Part shown: in pieces, positions 16,732 to 25,660 of the stretch | How the letters are laid out: the number at the start of each line of letters is the position of its first letter | How positions within the stretch are numbered: the first letter of the stretch is position 1 | Origin: Acidobacteriota bacterium | GTDB taxonomy: Bacteria > Acidobacteriota > Terriglobia > Terriglobales > Acidobacteriaceae | Assembly (NCBI GenBank): GCA_003225215.1 | Contig: QIBC01000118.1 | Location: 1 to 34,582, forward strand | Length of the DNA stretch: 34,582 nucleotides | Direction: 5' to 3' | Notes under the pieces: generated by a model | The model's input: only the letters and a program-made list of their open reading frames with translations | What the model was told of the DNA's origin: nothing | Database searches by the model: none | Made by a program: the position numbers and the translations under genes

Positions 16732-17265
16732 TTAATAGATTTCTGCTTCGAGGAGATGCAGATCGACGAGCAGCCCGTAAGTCCTCAGCAGGTTATATAT
16801 CATGAAGCCCTGTAAGAACAGCGGCAGGAGCATCATAAAAATGCCGTCGCCCATCATCGCGCTTACAGCAATGAAGATCGTCCTGCAGGTGTAGAGTCCG
16901 ATGGCGAAGAGCAGCGCCTTGAGGTTCAGCTTGAACGTGTAGAAGCCGACGATCGAGAACGCCACAAAGACGATTCCCGAACTGATCGCGACTGGCAAGT
17001 TATCTCTGCTGAAGTACATCTCGAAGAGCGATAGAGCGGCCACGGCGAAGAAGCGCACGGACGCGCGTTGCACCAATCGTGTTACCAGGCTGCGTGAAGC
17101 TGAAGTATCCACTTTCTTCGCGATGAACGTGGTCTCATTAAATACGGTTTCCTTTACGGGCTCGTCTGCCTTAGCCGGCTCTGCCACCTTCTCCAGGTAT
17201 GTGACATCTGCGACGTGTTTGATTCTGAGTTCAGGACCCTGATAAATCGTCTCCCTATCCGGCAT
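16732..17265 (-). CDS. multi-pass membrane protein, function unknown
   Basis: A 177-residue protein with a cytoplasmic N-terminal part of about 65 residues, rich in charged residues (AEPAKADEPVKETVFNET), followed by about four hydrophobic segments: FFAVAALSLFEMYF, LPVAISSGIVFVAFSIVGFYTF, ALLFAIGLYTCRTIFIAVSAMM and FMMLLPLFLQGFMIYNLL. I see no known motif. The ATG at 17265 has no clear ribosome-binding site. It lies directly upstream of the holin-like gene on the same strand, so the two may form a small membrane-protein operon. Confidence 0.7.
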   Translation of the reverse strand: MPDRETIYQGPELRIKHVADVTYLEKVAEPAKADEPVKETVFNETTFIAKKVDTSASRSLVTRLVQRASVRFFAVAALSLFEMYFSRDNLPVAISSGIVFVAFSIVGFYTFKLNLKALLFAIGLYTCRTIFIAVSAMMGDGIFMMLLPLFLQGFMIYNLLRTYGLLVDLHLLEAEIY

Positions 17266-17447
17266 GATGAGGTCATGCGCAATTCGCCCCAGCTTGGCGA
17301 ATCTTTAACGGGCGTGGGGATGGAATCGCTGCTCATGGATAGACCAGGGTCGCCCTAAAATAACTTGGTCGCACCACTATTCTGAGCGCAATTGCTCACC
17401 GGATCATTACTAGTAATTGGGATGGCGATTACGTTAGTAAGTTCCCG

Positions 17448-18992
17448 CTAGCTCGCAAACTCGCTTCGATGGCGACTGTAGAAGAAGTAGATCACGAGGC
17501 CTACGATCAGCCAGCCGAAGAAGCGCAGCCAGGTGAGAATCGGCAGCCCCGCCATGAGTAGGAGACAGAACGCAACACTCAAGATTGGGGCGACGGGGCC
17601 GCCTGGAGAGCGAAACCCGCGATGCCGCCCGGGTTCGCGATAACGCAGGATCAATACTCCGATCGAGACGAGAACAAACGCGAAGAGCGTCCCAATGTTG
17701 GAGAGGTCGGAAGCTGTGCCGATGTCCAGCAATCCTGCAGGTAGCCCAACCACGAATCCCGCAACCCAAGTTGAAAATGCTGGAGTACGAAAGCGCGGAT
17801 GGACGTTGCTGAAGAGCTTGGGCAGCAACCCGTCGCGCGACATGGAGAACCATACGCGCGCTTGTCCCAGTTGAAATACCAGGATCGAAGAGATCATTCC
17901 CATCATGGCACCAAACAGCACAACCAATCGAATCCACCGCAGCATGCCACCGCCGGGAATCAAAGAAAGCTTCTTGAGCGCATTTACCACCGGCGCAGCG
18001 TCGTCAATCATCGACTGCCATGGCACGAGTCCGGTCAGCGTCACGGCCACTCCGACATAAAGCAGCGTGCAGACTACGAGTGTGGCGATGATCCCAATCG
18101 GTATATCGCGCTGCGGATTACGCGCTTCTTCGGCTGCAGTCGATACAGAATCGAATCCGATGTATGTAAAGAAGATGATGGAGCCGCCAGTTAGTACTCC
18201 GGACCATCCATTGGGAACGAACGGGTGGTAGTGGGACGGATGGGTGAAGTGTGCGCCGGCTATGATGAATGCCAGGATTGCTGAAATTTTTAGCAGCACC
18301 ATTACGTTATTGGTCTCAGCCGACTCGCGGATGCCGCGTACCAGGACTACTGTAATCAGCATCACGATCAGAAACGCTGGGATGTTGAATCCCGGGTGCC
18401 AGCCAGGACTGTAGATCATGTTTCCGGCAAGATCGCTAAGACCTCCAGGGAGGTACGCTGGAGTAATCCATTTTGCTGTGGGATGAATGCCGAACCAGTC
18501 GAACAGGTCGACAAAATGCGCGGAAAATCCGATGCATACCGCGATGTTGCTGACCGCATATTCCAGGATCAGATCCCACCCGATGATCCACGCGATCAGT
18601 TCCCCGATAGTCGCATACGTATACGTATAAGCGCTTCCCGCAATGGGAATCATTGACGCCAGCTCGGCATAGCACAGAGCCGTGAAGGCGCACACCATGG
18701 CTACCAGGACGAGCGAGAGCGCGAGTGCAGGTCCGGCTCCGGGACGCCCAAAGGTCGCGGAGTGTCGAATCAGATAATCGAGGAGCGGGGCATTGAGAAT
18801 TGAGGAGGTGTCGAACTTTTGTCCCGCGATGGCCGTCCCGATGACTGTAAAAATTCCGGAACCGATCACAGCGCCAATGCCCAAAGCAGTCAGGGACCAA
18901 GGACCAAGCGTCTTTTTAAGGCGATGCTCCGGCTCTTCGGAGCTGGCAATTAATTTGTCAATGGACTTCTTCGCGAACAGTTGGCTCGGCAG
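17448..18992 (-). CDS. APC-superfamily amino-acid permease (cationic amino-acid transporter type), possible CTG start
   Basis: Inner-membrane transporter with about 12 helices. The first transmembrane motif GIGAVIGSGIFTVIGTAIAG, the ALCYAELASMIPIAGSAYTY segment, GWDLILEYAVSN, FFTYIGFDSVSTAAEEARNPQRDIPIGI and RVWFSMSRDGLLPKLFS are hallmarks of the cationic amino-acid transporter branch. The first ATG, GTG or TTG in frame is the TTG at 18884, which would cut the protein just before GIGAVIG. Yet the frame upstream encodes LFAKKSIDKLIASSEEPEHRLKKTLGPWSLTAL, which is the usual N-terminus of the family. Between the upstream stop and 18884 there is no standard start; a CTG at 18992 has GGGAG 7 bases upstream, and I use it. 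About 515 residues result. The substrate is probably a basic amino acid, but this is inferred from the family. Confidence 0.85.
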   Translation of the reverse strand: MPSQLFAKKSIDKLIASSEEPEHRLKKTLGPWSLTALGIGAVIGSGIFTVIGTAIAGQKFDTSSILNAPLLDYLIRHSATFGRPGAGPALALSLVLVAMVCAFTALCYAELASMIPIAGSAYTYTYATIGELIAWIIGWDLILEYAVSNIAVCIGFSAHFVDLFDWFGIHPTAKWITPAYLPGGLSDLAGNMIYSPGWHPGFNIPAFLIVMLITVVLVRGIRESAETNNVMVLLKISAILAFIIAGAHFTHPSHYHPFVPNGWSGVLTGGSIIFFTYIGFDSVSTAAEEARNPQRDIPIGIIATLVVCTLLYVGVAVTLTGLVPWQSMIDDAAPVVNALKKLSLIPGGGMLRWIRLVVLFGAMMGMISSILVFQLGQARVWFSMSRDGLLPKLFSNVHPRFRTPAFSTWVAGFVVGLPAGLLDIGTASDLSNIGTLFAFVLVSIGVLILRYREPGRHRGFRSPGGPVAPILSVAFCLLLMAGLPILTWLRFFGWLIVGLVIYFFYSRHRSEFAS

Positions 18993-19464
18993 GGCTAAGC
19001 TCCCGGTTACGGGATAGAAATGCGTACCCCGATTTCAATGGAAGTTGCCAGATAGGTCAAGCGAGAAACCCTATACTCCAACCGACTTCATCGATTCGCT
19101 ATTCAACTTCAACGGAGAACTGGCGGCTTCTAAAACTCTCTCCAATTCAGGCTGCCGGTATTTATCACAGCGGTTTCGAAAAAATGCCAGATCGGCAAAG
19201 CTGTCGACAGAGGCTACTCTGCTCTTGAAATAGAGCGAATCTACGGAGAATTTCTGATTGTTTCCGGAATAATCACAGAAAATCCGCTAAAAATGCGCTT
19301 TTTCCTCTTGACACGGAGGAGGAATTGGCCGCATGGTATCGAACGGATGTTGCAAAAACCCGCATGGATACAGGCGAAAACGCTTTTCTTCTCCGCTCGT
19401 GTGCGATAAGATAACGCTCGATTCGCAATCCAATTTCCGACTCAAACCCCGCTAAGGAGGATTC
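18993..19464. other. 472-base intergenic region between the permease and HU genes
   Basis: No convincing gene is present; a 62-codon frame at 19045-19233 has neither a ribosome-binding site nor a recognisable sequence. The region must hold the divergent promoters of the permease and HU genes. TTGACA occurs at 19308-19313 on the plus strand, but no good -10 element lies 16-18 bases after it. A GATAAGATAA sequence at 19405-19414 is another weak candidate. Confidence 0.4.
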
Positions 19465-19761
19465 ATGGCATCAGGCATGACCAAGACAGCCCTCGTCCGC
19501 AACATGGCCGAGAAACTTGAAATCAACAACAAACAGGCGGCAGCGTTCCTTCAGCACCTCGCTGATACCGCTATCAAGGAAACCAAGAAGAACGGCGTGT
19601 TCGTAATCCCCGGACTTGGCCGCCTGGTGAAGGCCGAGCGCAAGGCGCGCATGGGCCGCAACCCGCAGACCGGCGAACCCATCAAGATCAAGGCCAAGAC
19701 CGTCGTGAAGTTCCGCGTCGCCAAGGCTGCGAAAGACTCCATCGCTCCCAAAAAGGGCTAG
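19465..19761 (+). CDS. HU-family DNA-binding protein
   Basis: HU-family proteins are small dimeric nucleoid proteins that bend DNA. The 98-residue protein begins MASGMTKTALVRNMAEKLEINNKQ and contains the helical dimer core, the GVFVIPGLGRLVKAERKARMGRNPQTGEPIKIKAK segment with the DNA-binding beta-arm (RNPQTGEPIKI), and a C-terminal KTVVKFRVAKAAKDSI. A near-perfect Shine-Dalgarno (AAGGAGG) sits 6 bases before the ATG, which fits an abundant protein. A strong terminator follows, so the gene is monocistronic. Relative to canonical HU it has a few extra residues at both ends, and the P of the arm tip (NPQTGE) is conserved. Confidence 0.95.
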   Translation: MASGMTKTALVRNMAEKLEINNKQAAAFLQHLADTAIKETKKNGVFVIPGLGRLVKAERKARMGRNPQTGEPIKIKAKTVVKFRVAKAAKDSIAPKKG

Positions 19762-19781
19762 TTTCGAGTCTGCTAAAGACG

Positions 19782-19806
19782 AAGGCCGGCGTTGAGCCGG
19801 CCTTTT
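19782..19806 (+). terminator. rho-independent terminator after HU
   Basis: AAGGCCGGC and GCCGGCCTT form a perfect 9-bp stem with loop GTTGA, followed by TT and a T-rich stretch. It begins 21 bases after the HU stop. Confidence 0.88.
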
Positions 19807-19820
19807 GATTTGCTCGTCGC

Positions 19821-19946
19821 CATTCCGAGCCGCTGTCGCTGCGCCGAAGAATACCGACAAGTCACGCGTCAAGTATCATGGAACCACAGGGTGGTCCTCT
19901 CTCCGCGAATGTCCGCGGCGGCGGACATTGTGCTCCGCTCGGAATG
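19821..19946. repeat. inverted repeat (CATTCCGAGC) with internal hairpin, upstream of lepA
   Basis: CATTCCGAGC (19821-19830) and GCTCGGAATG (19937-19946) are exact inverted copies separated by 106 bases. Within the interval, AATGTCCGC and GCGGACATT form a perfect 9-bp hairpin with a four-base loop (19908-19929). The right end lies 14 bases before the lepA ATG. CATTCCGAGC-type repeats are common in many bacterial genomes. Confidence 0.65.
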
Positions 19947-19959
19947 ACAAAGAAGGCTA

Positions 19960-21651
19960 ATGGATCGTCAGTACATCCGAAATTTCGCGATCATCGCGCA
20001 TATTGACCACGGAAAATCCACGCTTTCCGATCGTCTCCTTGAGCTCACCGGCTCGGTGACTGAGCGCGAAATGCAGGCGCAGGTACTGGACGCGATGGAT
20101 CTTGAGCGTGAACGTGGAATCACGATTAAGGCCCATGCTGTCCGCATGATGTACACCGCCAAGGACGGCAAGCAGTACCAGCTCAACCTGATCGACACGC
20201 CCGGCCACGTGGATTTCAGCTATGAAGTTTCGCGTTCTCTAGCTTCTTGCGAGGGTGCCCTTCTCATTGTCGACGCATCGCAAGGCGTCGAGGCGCAGAC
20301 GCTTGCAAATGCCTACCTGGCAATTCATAACGGGCTTGAGATCATTCCCGTCATTAATAAGATCGATCTGCCCAGTGCCGATATACCACGCGCCAAGGAG
20401 ATGATTGAACACGCGGTTGGGCTCGATGCATCGGAAGCGCTGCTGGTCAGCGCCAAAACTGGTGAAGGGGTTCCCGATGTTCTCGAAGCCATTGTGAAGC
20501 GGCTGCCGCCGCCGAAGGGTCCGGCAGATGCGCCTCTTCAGGGCCTAATCTTCGATTCCTGGTTTGATCCGTATCGCGGCGTGATCGTGCTCAGTCGCAT
20601 TGTCGCGGGCACGTTGCGTAAAGGGATGAAGATCCGTCTGTGGTCAAATGGCGAAGCCTTCGAGGTGGAGCAATTGGGAGTGCTCACGCCGAAGCCCGTG
20701 GAGATCGACCAACTCGAGGCCGGCGAGGTCGGTTTCCTGATGGCAAACATCAAGAACGTGGCTCATGCCAAGATCGGCGACACCATTACCGAAGATGCCC
20801 ATCCGGCAATCGAAGCGCTGCCCGGATTCGAGGAGCTCAAGCCGATGGTCTTCGCCGGTCTCTACACCGTCGATGCCCATGAGCACACGCTGCTGCGCGA
20901 TGCCCTGGAAAAACTTCGACTGAACGATTCCTCTTTCTTCTTCGAGCCCGAGAGCTCGGCCGCACTTGGCTTCGGATTCCGTTGTGGATTCCTCGGCCTG
21001 CTGCACATGGAAATCATCCAGGAACGCCTTGAGCGTGAATTCAATGTCGATCTCATTACGACTGCTCCAAGCGTGCGCTATCGCGTCACAAAAACCGATG
21101 GGACCGTAGTGGAGGTAGACAATCCATCAAAATGGATTTCCCAAAGCGAGATTGCCAAAGTCGAGGAGCCGGTGATCACCGCCATGATCATGACCAACGA
21201 AGAGTACGTTGGCGGAATCCTGAAGTTAGTCGAGGAAAAGCGCGGCAAACAAAAGAACTTTGAGTATGTGAGCGCGAATCGCGTAATGCTCACGTATGAA
21301 CTGCCGTTAAACGAGATCGTGCTCGATTTCTATGATCGGCTGAAGTCGGTGTCGCGAGGATATGCGTCGCTCGACTATCACCTTTCAGGAAGCTGGGAAT
21401 CGCCGGTCGTGAAGCTCGATATCTTAATCTCCGGCGATCCCGTCGATGCGCTCTCGATCATCGTGCACCGTGACAGCGCCTATGAACGTGGGCGCGCGCT
21501 CGCTTCCAAAATGAAGGAGCTGATTCCGCGGCAGATGTTCGAGGTCGCGATTCAGGCGGCGATCCGATATTCCTCAGGAAGCATTTTTGGCTGTGTTGAA
21601 AGTCGGAGAATAAGGTCAGGAGCGCCTGCTCCGTGTCGCAAATGGATTTAA
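19960..21651 (+). pseudogene. lepA: elongation factor 4 (LepA) with frameshifting deletion in the C-terminal domain
   Basis: LepA/EF-4 is a ribosome-associated translational GTPase. Residues 1-535 are intact: G1 AHIDHGKST (13-21), G2 RGITIK, G3 DTPGHVDF, G4 NKID, G5 SAKTG, then domains II, III and V up to FEVAIQAAI. In full-length LepA about 50 residues containing NVLAKCYGGDISRK follow, then a tail like [14 protein letters not shown]. Here the ATC of codon 535 (21562-21564) is followed by only CGAT (21565-21568) and then, in another frame, by the codons of exactly that tail (21569-21610) and TAA (21611-21613). About 146 bases are missing. In the original frame the protein continues through 28 unrelated residues to 21651. 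535+50+14 equals the usual 599. The shortened protein would lack the LepA C-terminal domain; activity is doubtful. Confidence 0.9.
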
Positions 21652-21656
21652 GGTTA

Positions 21657-22397
21657 ATGAGCCAACACTCCAAAGAGAACTGTCATCTTTCTCTCGCGTT
21701 TTTCTCGCGATTGATCTGCTGTCGTTTCGTTATCCATGCGTCTTCTCTGAAGATCTTGTTGGCCTTTACGTTATTCTTTTCAGCCACCTTGCCACTTGCC
21801 GGCCAGACTCCGAACACCGCATTTCTCAGTTGTTGGGAAGGCAAGGACCGAAGCAATTTCCAATCGCGTCGGGCGAAGACCCCGACGGCAAAGTCAAGCG
21901 GAGGCTTCGCTTACGCCGAGGCGATCGCCGAAGCCACCAAAGACATGGGCGAGGCGCAGTTCTGCAAGAACAAGGTGCAGCTCTTCTACTCCAAAGACGG
22001 AAGTGACTACAAAGTCGTATATGAAAAAGCCGGGCTGGAGGATCAAGGCGTAGGCATACGAGTCCTCGGCTGGTCGCACACCGGGAGTCAGCTCCTGGTC
22101 GAAGTTGGTGTATGGGGATACGACCGTGATGCCGATGTCGTGAAGTCAGCTCTCGCGCTTGACTCAACAACCCGGCAGGTGCACGAGCTCCCATTGGCTG
22201 ACGCCTTTGAGCGCGTGCTGGGTAAAGATTGCGAATACGATTCCTCCATTGTGGGCTGGTCAAGCGACGACAGTGTTCTTGTGCGCGTTGCCAAGACACC
22301 TGCGACTACACGCTATAACCAGACTTTTTGTGTCGACAAGCCGACCGTGTACGCCTTTAATCTGCAGAGCGGCAATTTGCAGCGTAGCGCCCCGTAG
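21657..22397 (+). CDS. probable secreted protein, function unknown
   Basis: The 246-residue frame from ATG 21657 has a hydrophobic signal segment (SLKILLAFTLFFSATLPLAGQ) preceded by about 35 residues, so the true start may be slightly downstream or the signal is long. The mature part contains two cysteines near the front (LSCWEGKD, AQFCKNK) and paired strands, among them VQLFYSKDGSDYKVVYEKAG and GIRVLGWSHTGSQLLVEVGVWGYDRD, which look like beta-propeller-type blades. VGWSSDDSVLVRVAK repeats the same W-S-x-D-S/G-x-x-L-V pattern. I do not recognise the family. It starts 43 bases after the ancestral lepA stop and 116 bases before miaA. Confidence 0.65.
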   Translation: MSQHSKENCHLSLAFFSRLICCRFVIHASSLKILLAFTLFFSATLPLAGQTPNTAFLSCWEGKDRSNFQSRRAKTPTAKSSGGFAYAEAIAEATKDMGEAQFCKNKVQLFYSKDGSDYKVVYEKAGLEDQGVGIRVLGWSHTGSQLLVEVGVWGYDRDADVVKSALALDSTTRQVHELPLADAFERVLGKDCEYDSSIVGWSSDDSVLVRVAKTPATTRYNQTFCVDKPTVYAFNLQSGNLQRSAP

Positions 22398-22513
22398 TCA
22401 TCCTCGGCGGCTGAAGTCGTCCGAAGGCAGAATCTCAGAATCGGCGGCCTTCGTTCGTAGAAGCCGCAGACCGTCGCAACGACTTCTGAGATATTCTCAA
22501 CGTCTGTTTTTCT

Positions 22514-23569
22514 ATGAGCGCCGATCCTCTCCTCGTGGTGATTCTTGGGCCCACAGCCAGCGGCAAGACTGCCCTGTCGCTGAGACTCGCCGAGCAATTC
22601 GGAGGCGAGATCGTGAGCTGCGACTCGGTAGCGGTATATCGCGAGCTAGAGATCGGCACCGCGAAGCCGACGAAAGCGGAGCGGCATCGCGTGCGCCATC
22701 ATTTGATTGACGTCGCGTCTCCTATTGAAGATTTCACTGCTGGCGACTATTCACGCCTGGCTCGAAAGACCATCGCTGATATTCGCGACCGCGGATCTCT
22801 GCCGATCGTAGTTGGAGGAACTGGGCTCTACCTGCGCGCTCTGCTCGAAGGTCTCTTCGAAGGCCCCGCCCGCTCGGAGCAGCTTCGCATTCGGTTGCGG
22901 CGCCGGGCCGATCAGAGGACCATCGAACATCTGCACCGCATTCTCACTCGACTCGATCCGGAAGCGGCAGCCCGGATTCATCCGAACGACACTCCCAAAC
23001 TGATTCGTGCCATCGAGGTCTGCCTGCTGGCGGGCGAGCGGCTCACAGTGATGTGGGACAAGGGGCGCGACCCGCTTGTAGGTTTTCGCATACTGCGCAT
23101 CGGTCTGGAACCAGAGCGTAACGGGCTGTATGAACGCATCAACGCTCGTTGTGCTGCGATGTTCGAGGGAGGTCTTATCGACGAAGCGCGACGATTGCTC
23201 ACGGCCTATCAAGCACCGGAAACGGCAAACGAATCCGACCGACGACCAGTTGCGCGTCCCCTCGGTTCTCTAGGCTACCGGCAAGTATTGCAGTACCTGC
23301 GCGGGGAGCTTTCAGCAGACCTGGCTCTACTGGCCGCTCAGCAAGCACATCGCAATTATGCCAAGCGCCAGCTCACCTGGTTCCGCCGCGAGCCAAACGT
23401 AAGCTGGTTCCCTTCTTTTGGAGATGATCCAGAAGTCCAGTGCGAGGTTGCGAAGATGATCGCGCAAGAGCTAGGCGGCACAAAGGAGCAGCCGCGGGAT
23501 GCCTCGTCCGAACCCGCGTTGACTTCACAAGCCTCTACGGACGCTACCGAAAAGCTCAAAATCTTTTAG
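22514..23569 (+). CDS. miaA: tRNA dimethylallyltransferase
   Basis: MiaA transfers a dimethylallyl group to N6 of A37 in tRNAs that read codons starting with U. The 351-residue protein has the P-loop GPTASGKT (12-19), the DSVAVYRELEIGTAKP segment (usually DSxQVYRGMDIGTAKP), HHLIDVASPIEDFTAGDY, VVGGTGLYLRALLEGL, and the C-terminal LGYRQVLQYLRGE and KRQLTWFRRE motifs. The Gln and the Met-Asp of the dimethylallyl-binding loop are replaced by Ala, Leu and Glu, a small departure from the consensus. The last 30 residues are polar and probably disordered. The ATG at 22514 fits the family start. Identity is certain. Confidence 0.96.
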   Translation: MSADPLLVVILGPTASGKTALSLRLAEQFGGEIVSCDSVAVYRELEIGTAKPTKAERHRVRHHLIDVASPIEDFTAGDYSRLARKTIADIRDRGSLPIVVGGTGLYLRALLEGLFEGPARSEQLRIRLRRRADQRTIEHLHRILTRLDPEAAARIHPNDTPKLIRAIEVCLLAGERLTVMWDKGRDPLVGFRILRIGLEPERNGLYERINARCAAMFEGGLIDEARRLLTAYQAPETANESDRRPVARPLGSLGYRQVLQYLRGELSADLALLAAQQAHRNYAKRQLTWFRREPNVSWFPSFGDDPEVQCEVAKMIAQELGGTKEQPRDASSEPALTSQASTDATEKLKIF

Positions 23570-23719
23570 TCCTAGGCCCCAAGATAAAGCGGAGTGCCGC
23601 TTGACCCACCCGGCGAACTGCCGGCAACTGACATTCTTGCCGAACCATGCGTGGCACCCGCCGGGCGGGGGCACCCGGCGCTCCATTTTCATGCTCCTTC
23701 TCTCTGTTATCTTGGCTCC

Positions 23720-25660
23720 ATGTTGATTTCCAGGCTTAGGGCCATCGTCATCGTTCTGCTGCTTGTCATTCCTGCCTTCGCCAAGGAGGAGAAGTATTCC
23801 AAAGCGCGTCCCGTTCAACTTACATCTGAGGGCAACAAGTGGGCGGAAAAAACGCTCAGGAAGATGTCTCTCGAAGAAAAGATCGGGCAGATAATCCAAA
23901 TCCGCGCGTACGCTGATTTTCTCAACGTCGAAAGCGATGCATACCGGCAAGTCAGCGAGGCGATCAAGAAGTACCACCTCGGCTCGATCATCCTGACGGT
24001 GCGCGTCTCCGATGGACTCCTCGTGAAAGATCTACCTTACGAGGCAGCCGCCGTAACGAATCTTTTTCAGAAGGAATCGAAGCTTCCGCTGCTGGTGGCA
24101 GCTGACTTTGAGCGTGGACTCTCTATGCGGTTGAATGAGACTCCCGCGTTTCCGCACGCAATGGCATTTGGCGCCACTCAGAATCCGGAGTTCGAGGAGA
24201 AATTCGCCGCAATCACTGCCCAGGAATCACGCGCTATCGGCGTGCACTGGAATTTCTTTCCGGTCGCTGATGTCAACATCAATCCCAAGAACCCGATTAT
24301 CAACACGCGTTCTTTTGGAGAGGATCCGCAGGCAGTCGCGGCGATGGTCGCGGCCTATATCAAGGGATCGCGAGAGAATGGCTTGCTGAGCACCGCCAAG
24401 CACTTTCCCGGACATGGCGACACGGCCACCGATTCCCATCTTGGCGTTGCTACCGTTTCCGGCGACACGCAGCGGCTTGAATCCGTCGAGCTCCCGCCCT
24501 TTCAGAAGGCTGTTGAGGCCGGCGTTGATTCCATCATGGTTGCGCACGTCACGATTCCCGCTTTGGAGCCCGATGCAGACAAAGTCGCAACTACCTCACG
24601 CAAGGTTGTGACAGACCTGCTCAAGGACAAGATGCACTTTCAGGGTTTAATTGTCACGGATGCCCTCGAAATGCACGGTTTAACGCGTCTTTATCCGGAG
24701 AACGGCCCCAATCCTGCCGGACGTGCCGCAGTGGACGCAGTAAAGGCCGGCAACGACATGGTTCTGCTGCCCTCAGATCTCGACGGCGCTTTCAAAGGTC
24801 TGGTCGAAGCGGTCAAGAACAAAGAGATTTCGCAACAACAGATTGACACGTCAGTGCTCAAGATCTTGCGCGCCAAAGCATCGCTCGGACTGCACAAGGC
24901 ACGCCTCGTCGATCTGGAAAACGTCTCGCGCATGGTGAGCCGTCCGGAGAGCATCGATTTCGCGCAGCAGGTTGCTGATTCGGCTGCAACTCTGGTCCGA
25001 GACAATGGACAAGTGCTTCCTTTGCCCCTGTCGGCCCAGCGCCTTGCGGGAACCTACGCGTCGGCCGGTACGTATCGTTCTCCAGGCTCGGAAGCGGCAG
25101 TGGTCGCCGTGGTTATTACCGACGATGTCCGCAGTGAGTATGGCCGAGTGTTTGAAATCGAACTGCGCCGTCGATCGAGGGCGAAAGTTTACCTCGTGGA
25201 CGCCGATATCGCAGGAGGGATGACCCCCGAGATTCTTGACGCCGTCAGGCAGGCAGAGAAGGTCGTGATTGCGGCATATGTTGTGCCCACGGCAGCCAAG
25301 CAGACGGTAGTCAACGGACAAGTGACGAACACCGTCGGGCTAAACGATGCAACCGGAAATCTGATGCAGCAGTTGCTTCGGGCGGCAGCACAAAAAACCG
25401 CGGTGATTGCTATGGGGAATCCATATCTGGCATCGAACTTTCCCAGCGTGCAGACGTATATATGCACGTACTCGAACGCGCCCACTTCGGAACGGAGCGC
25501 AGTGAAGCTGCTGTTCGGCGAGATGCAGCTGAAAGGCAAGCTTCCGGTGAGTTTGCCGGGAATCGCCGATCGCGGTTTCGGGTTGGAGCTCAAGCCGGAG
25601 GAGCTGCGCGTTGCCACGGCGCCGACGAAACCTACATCAGGAGCAGCTCAAATCGAATGA
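23720..25660 (+). CDS. glycoside hydrolase family 3, probable beta-N-acetylhexosaminidase (two-domain NagZ type)
   Basis: GH3 enzymes of the NagZ group remove N-acetylglucosamine from peptidoglycan fragments during recycling. The start at ATG 23720 gives a signal peptide (AIVIVLLLVIPAFA) and 646 residues, the length of two-domain secreted NagZ such as that of Bacillus subtilis. The barrel domain has KHFPGHGDTATDSH (227-240), in which Asp238 and His240 match the acid/base Asp-His pair of NagZ enzymes, and VTDALEMHG, in which Asp314 matches the nucleophile. The C-terminal alpha/beta sandwich (about 400-620) follows. It should act in the periplasm. Its stop codon overlaps the start of the next gene (ATGA), so the two genes are probably coupled. 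Activity on a different hexosaminide is possible. Confidence 0.88.
   Translation: MLISRLRAIVIVLLLVIPAFAKEEKYSKARPVQLTSEGNKWAEKTLRKMSLEEKIGQIIQIRAYADFLNVESDAYRQVSEAIKKYHLGSIILTVRVSDGLLVKDLPYEAAAVTNLFQKESKLPLLVAADFERGLSMRLNETPAFPHAMAFGATQNPEFEEKFAAITAQESRAIGVHWNFFPVADVNINPKNPIINTRSFGEDPQAVAAMVAAYIKGSRENGLLSTAKHFPGHGDTATDSHLGVATVSGDTQRLESVELPPFQKAVEAGVDSIMVAHVTIPALEPDADKVATTSRKVVTDLLKDKMHFQGLIVTDALEMHGLTRLYPENGPNPAGRAAVDAVKAGNDMVLLPSDLDGAFKGLVEAVKNKEISQQQIDTSVLKILRAKASLGLHKARLVDLENVSRMVSRPESIDFAQQVADSAATLVRDNGQVLPLPLSAQRLAGTYASAGTYRSPGSEAAVVAVVITDDVRSEYGRVFEIELRRRSRAKVYLVDADIAGGMTPEILDAVRQAEKVVIAAYVVPTAAKQTVVNGQVTNTVGLNDATGNLMQQLLRAAAQKTAVIAMGNPYLASNFPSVQTYICTYSNAPTSERSAVKLLFGEMQLKGKLPVSLPGIADRGFGLELKPEELRVATAPTKPTSGAAQIE

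Noticed and set aside
19045-19233. 62-codon frame between the permease and HU
   Set aside because: No ribosome-binding site, no recognisable motif, and atypical composition; treated as intergenic.
23570-23719. Terminator after miaA
   Set aside because: A 6-bp hairpin (AAGCGG/CCGCTT, 23587-23602) and a GC-rich hairpin near 23657-23669 exist, but neither is followed by a T run.
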